Source: an uncultured Victivallaceae bacterium (GTDB lineage: Bacteria > Verrucomicrobiota > Lentisphaeria > Victivallales > Victivallaceae). From it: DNA of 7,155 nucleotides. A program made the position numbers and the translations under genes. Every line of letters begins with the position of its first letter. Position 1 is the first letter of the stretch. Below, one piece after another: positions 4,928 through 7,155 of this stretch. The DNA is taken from contig CAKUKT010000129.1 of the NCBI GenBank assembly GCA_934663655.1, positions 1-7,155 of the forward strand, written 5' to 3'. The notes under the pieces were generated by a model. The model had not been told where the DNA came from, did not search any database, and saw nothing but the letters and a program-made list of their open reading frames with translations.

Positions 4928-7101
4928 TGAGTGACGGCGGATGCAGAAGCCGCCCCGGCACCGGAGAGAATCGAACGTTTGCCGAGACAAGCTCGAATCG
5001 CCGTCGCATCCCCGCTCTCGGTGAAGATCCGGATGTTCTCCTCTTTGGTCAACAACATCGCCACTTGGGAGACAAATTGCAGATGCGGCTTATCCCCCTG
5101 AAGCGGACAAACACTCAAAACGACAATGTGCACCTCTTCTCCGGAGTCGGAAAATTCCCGGTAACCGCGGCGGCTGATACCGATGGCGGCGGCGAGTTCG
5201 CGGGCGCCGCGGGTGCGGGCATGGGGGAATGCGATTCCCTGGGAAACGCAGGTGGAGACCACCTTTTCCCGTTCGAGCACATCCTGAACGCACTGGTCGA
5301 AATCGACCAGTTTGGAGGCGCGCTGAAGCGCCCGGAGCAGTTCGATGATCGCCTCGGTCTGATTGGTGGCGGCGAGTTCGGTGATGATGCAGTCCGGCGG
5401 GATGATTTTATCGATCCGCAACTCCTGACGCTTCGGCAGCGTGACGGCGGCGGGAGCATCGCCGATGACGGCGCTGGAGAGGTCGCCGGGAGTGGCCATC
5501 TGTTTGAGTTCGCCGAGGCTGCGGTAAAGTTCGACGAGGGTCTCATACATAACCGTGCGGATGATCGTCACGTCGGCGGGATGGGATTCAAAGTCGAACT
5601 CATTGCCGGTGATCTGCAGAGTGAAGGTCTTGCTCTCCCGCCGGAAATGGGTGAGCCCGCCCTCGCGGTCAACCGCCGAATGACGGAAACCCTCGCGCCG
5701 GAAATTGTCGATCAACATCCGGAGAATGAAATCGCTGAGCACCTCCGAGGGGAACGAGTAACGTGTGTGTACGCTGCGGGTATCGCTGATCTCTTTCCGA
5801 ACGCCGGTACGTTTGATGCCGAGAACAAGCGCGAGCAGCGGCGGGGAGACGAGGGTGGTCATCAAGGTCATGATGATGGCGACGCCGAAAAGTTCGGAAT
5901 CGAGCACCGGGACGGTTTTGCCGTTGATATTCATCATCACGGTGGCACCGATGCCGGCGATGATCAGCGCCACTTCGCCACGCGGAATCATGCCGACGCC
6001 GACGCGCAGGGCGCCGAACGCGTTGAAATTCATGAAGAAAGCCGGCAACGCGCAGCCGATGACCTTGGCCGCGATCGCGAGCGCGCTGTAGAGCAATCCG
6101 AAAACGAGCACCCGGGGATCGGTGAGAACCCTCACATCGACGAGCATACCCATCACCACGAAGAAGATCGGCACGAGAAAGTCATGAACCCCCTGAAGCG
6201 AACGCTGCACGGAAAACGAGATATCGGTTTTGGAAAGGCTCAGCCCCATCACATAGGCACCGACGATCATCGCCAGCCCCGCCTGTTCGAACAACCCGGC
6301 GAGCAGAAGCGCGAGGGCAAAGGCGAGAATACTGTAGACCGCCGAGGGACGGAACAGTTTGAGGAAGCGCGCAACCGCATGGGCCACCGCCAGGCCGATG
6401 GCGGTGACGCCGAGCCAGATGCCGACGCTTTTGAACGCGATCCATTCGATGTTTCCCCAGTCGATCTGGCCGGTACCGGCGGTGGCGACGCCGACAATAC
6501 CCATCACGATCGCGAGGCAGATGATGCCGAGCACATCGTCGATCACCGCGGCGGCGAGAATGGTGGTTCCCTCGGGAGAGTCGATGCTTTTGCGTTCGGA
6601 GAGAATACGCGCGGTGATGCCGACGCTGGTGGCGGTACAGAGAATACCGAGGAAGAGAGCCCGGGGATCCATCATCCGGCAGTCGAGCATCCAGACTCCG
6701 AGCATGTTACCGAAAAGGAAAGAGAAGATCACCCCGCCCATGCCGACCAGGGTCCCGGCGACCGAATAGCGGAAAAACATTCTGAGGTCAGTTTCCAGTC
6801 CGGACATGAACAGCAGCACAATCGAACCGAGAGTGGCGATCGCATAAAGCGGCGTGGAGACCGGCACGCCGCCACCGCCGGCGGCAAGAGGAAAGAGGCC
6901 CTGTTCAAAGCCGTGGAGTCCAAACCCGATCGAACCGAGCAGATACGGTCCGATGATGATACCGGCGACAAGTTCACCGAGCACCGAGGGCATGCGCAGC
7001 TTCTGCGCCAGCTTACCGCAGAATCTCGCCGCGAAGATGATCACGCCGAGCTGAATCGCCAGAAAGGCGACCTGGGCGGCGATTGACATTGATTCAGTCA
7101 T
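4924..7101 (-). CDS. CPA2-type cation/proton antiporter fused to a C-terminal PTS EIIA-like domain
   Basis: 725 residues. About 5-430 is a Na+/H+ exchanger domain with roughly 12-13 hydrophobic segments. Family marks include TATSVGITARIL (156-167), AAAVIDDVLGI with the adjacent acidic pair D188-D189, and MIPRGEVALI (371-380) with R374 and E376. An Asp-Asp pair at this site is typical of electrogenic Na+/H+ members such as NapA and NhaA, whereas Kef systems carry Gln-Asp, so Na+(or Li+)/H+ exchange is the best guess. A linker domain (about 445-545) precedes an EIIA type-2-like domain (about 565-708) with GIAFPHARTRG, where H627 matches the phosphorylated His of fructose/mannitol/nitrogen EIIA proteins. 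This suggests transport tuned by phosphoryl state or cell energy status (inference). The ATG at 7101 has GGAGA 9 nt upstream; Met5 is a weaker alternative. The gene is intact and is followed on the same strand by the regulator-hydG promoter. Confidence 0.93.
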   Translation of the reverse strand: MTESMSIAAQVAFLAIQLGVIIFAARFCGKLAQKLRMPSVLGELVAGIIIGPYLLGSIGFGLHGFEQGLFPLAAGGGGVPVSTPLYAIATLGSIVLLFMSGLETDLRMFFRYSVAGTLVGMGGVIFSFLFGNMLGVWMLDCRMMDPRALFLGILCTATSVGITARILSERKSIDSPEGTTILAAAVIDDVLGIICLAIVMGIVGVATAGTGQIDWGNIEWIAFKSVGIWLGVTAIGLAVAHAVARFLKLFRPSAVYSILAFALALLLAGLFEQAGLAMIVGAYVMGLSLSKTDISFSVQRSLQGVHDFLVPIFFVVMGMLVDVRVLTDPRVLVFGLLYSALAIAAKVIGCALPAFFMNFNAFGALRVGVGMIPRGEVALIIAGIGATVMMNINGKTVPVLDSELFGVAIIMTLMTTLVSPPLLALVLGIKRTGVRKEISDTRSVHTRYSFPSEVLSDFILRMLIDNFRREGFRHSAVDREGGLTHFRRESKTFTLQITGNEFDFESHPADVTIIRTVMYETLVELYRSLGELKQMATPGDLSSAVIGDAPAAVTLPKRQELRIDKIIPPDCIITELAATNQTEAIIELLRALQRASKLVDFDQCVQDVLEREKVVSTCVSQGIAFPHARTRGARELAAAIGISRRGYREFSDSGEEVHIVVLSVCPLQGDKPHLQFVSQVAMLLTKEENIRIFTESGDATAIRACLGKRSILSGAGAASASAVTH

Positions 7102-7110
7102 GATTGTCTT

Positions 7111-7115
7111 TCTCC
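7111..7115 (-). promoter_or_regulatory. Ribosome binding site of the antiporter
   Basis: GGAGA on the minus strand lies 9 nt before the ATG at 7101 and favours that start over the ATG four codons later. No convincing promoter is visible in the remaining bases up to the window edge. Confidence 0.55.
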
Positions 7116-7155
7116 ATTATTGCCGCCGGCCGGAGAAAAATCGGCTGCCAGCGGG

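Noticed and set aside
4921..7086. A 721-codon open frame on the plus strand, antisense to almost the entire antiporter gene
   Set aside because: Its product is extremely rich in His, Asp, Glu and Gly, with no hydrophobic core, no ribosome binding site and no family resemblance. The opposite strand encodes a clear, intact antiporter. The long frame is a codon-bias shadow in GC-rich DNA.

Overview
The window is about 7.2 kb of GC-rich bacterial chromosome. It holds five protein genes in two blocks that face each other, plus one long untranslated leader. The [FeFe]-hydrogenase maturase HydG, with the small TM1266-type regulator that travels with such genes, points to an anaerobic, probably fermentative, H2-metabolising bacterium. 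GC-rich anaerobes of the PVC group (for example Lentisphaerota) would fit, but that placement is a guess; no rRNA or other taxonomic marker is present.

Plus strand, 1-2858: the 3' part of a NoeA-like class I SAM-dependent methyltransferase runs in from the left edge. It overlaps by 4 bp (ATGA) the start of a 796-residue membrane-anchored enzyme of the alkaline phosphatase/sulfatase superfamily. The pair looks translationally coupled and probably acts on a cell-envelope glycan or lipid; the substrate is unknown.

Minus strand, 7101-2868, in transcription order: (i) a 725-residue CPA2 cation/proton antiporter with a C-terminal PTS EIIA-type domain; (ii) a near-consensus sigma70-type promoter (TTGACA-17-TATATT) whose -35 box overlaps the antiporter stop codon; (iii) a leader of roughly 260 nt, free of convincing genes, with several stem-loops including mutually exclusive pairings; (iv) the TM1266-family regulator; (v) an 88-nt spacer with two stem-loops; (vi) hydG. 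HydE, HydF and the hydrogenase itself are not in the window, so the regulator-hydG pair is a separate maturation unit. hydG and the sulfatase-like gene converge with 9 bp between their stop codons.

The 54 bases at the right edge (7102-7155) hold the antiporter ribosome binding site and no recognisable gene. No tRNA, rRNA, mobile element, CRISPR array or integration site was seen. The part most worth a second look is the promoter and structured leader in front of the regulator-hydG unit, followed by the Thr-type sulfatase-fold enzyme coupled to the NoeA-like methyltransferase.
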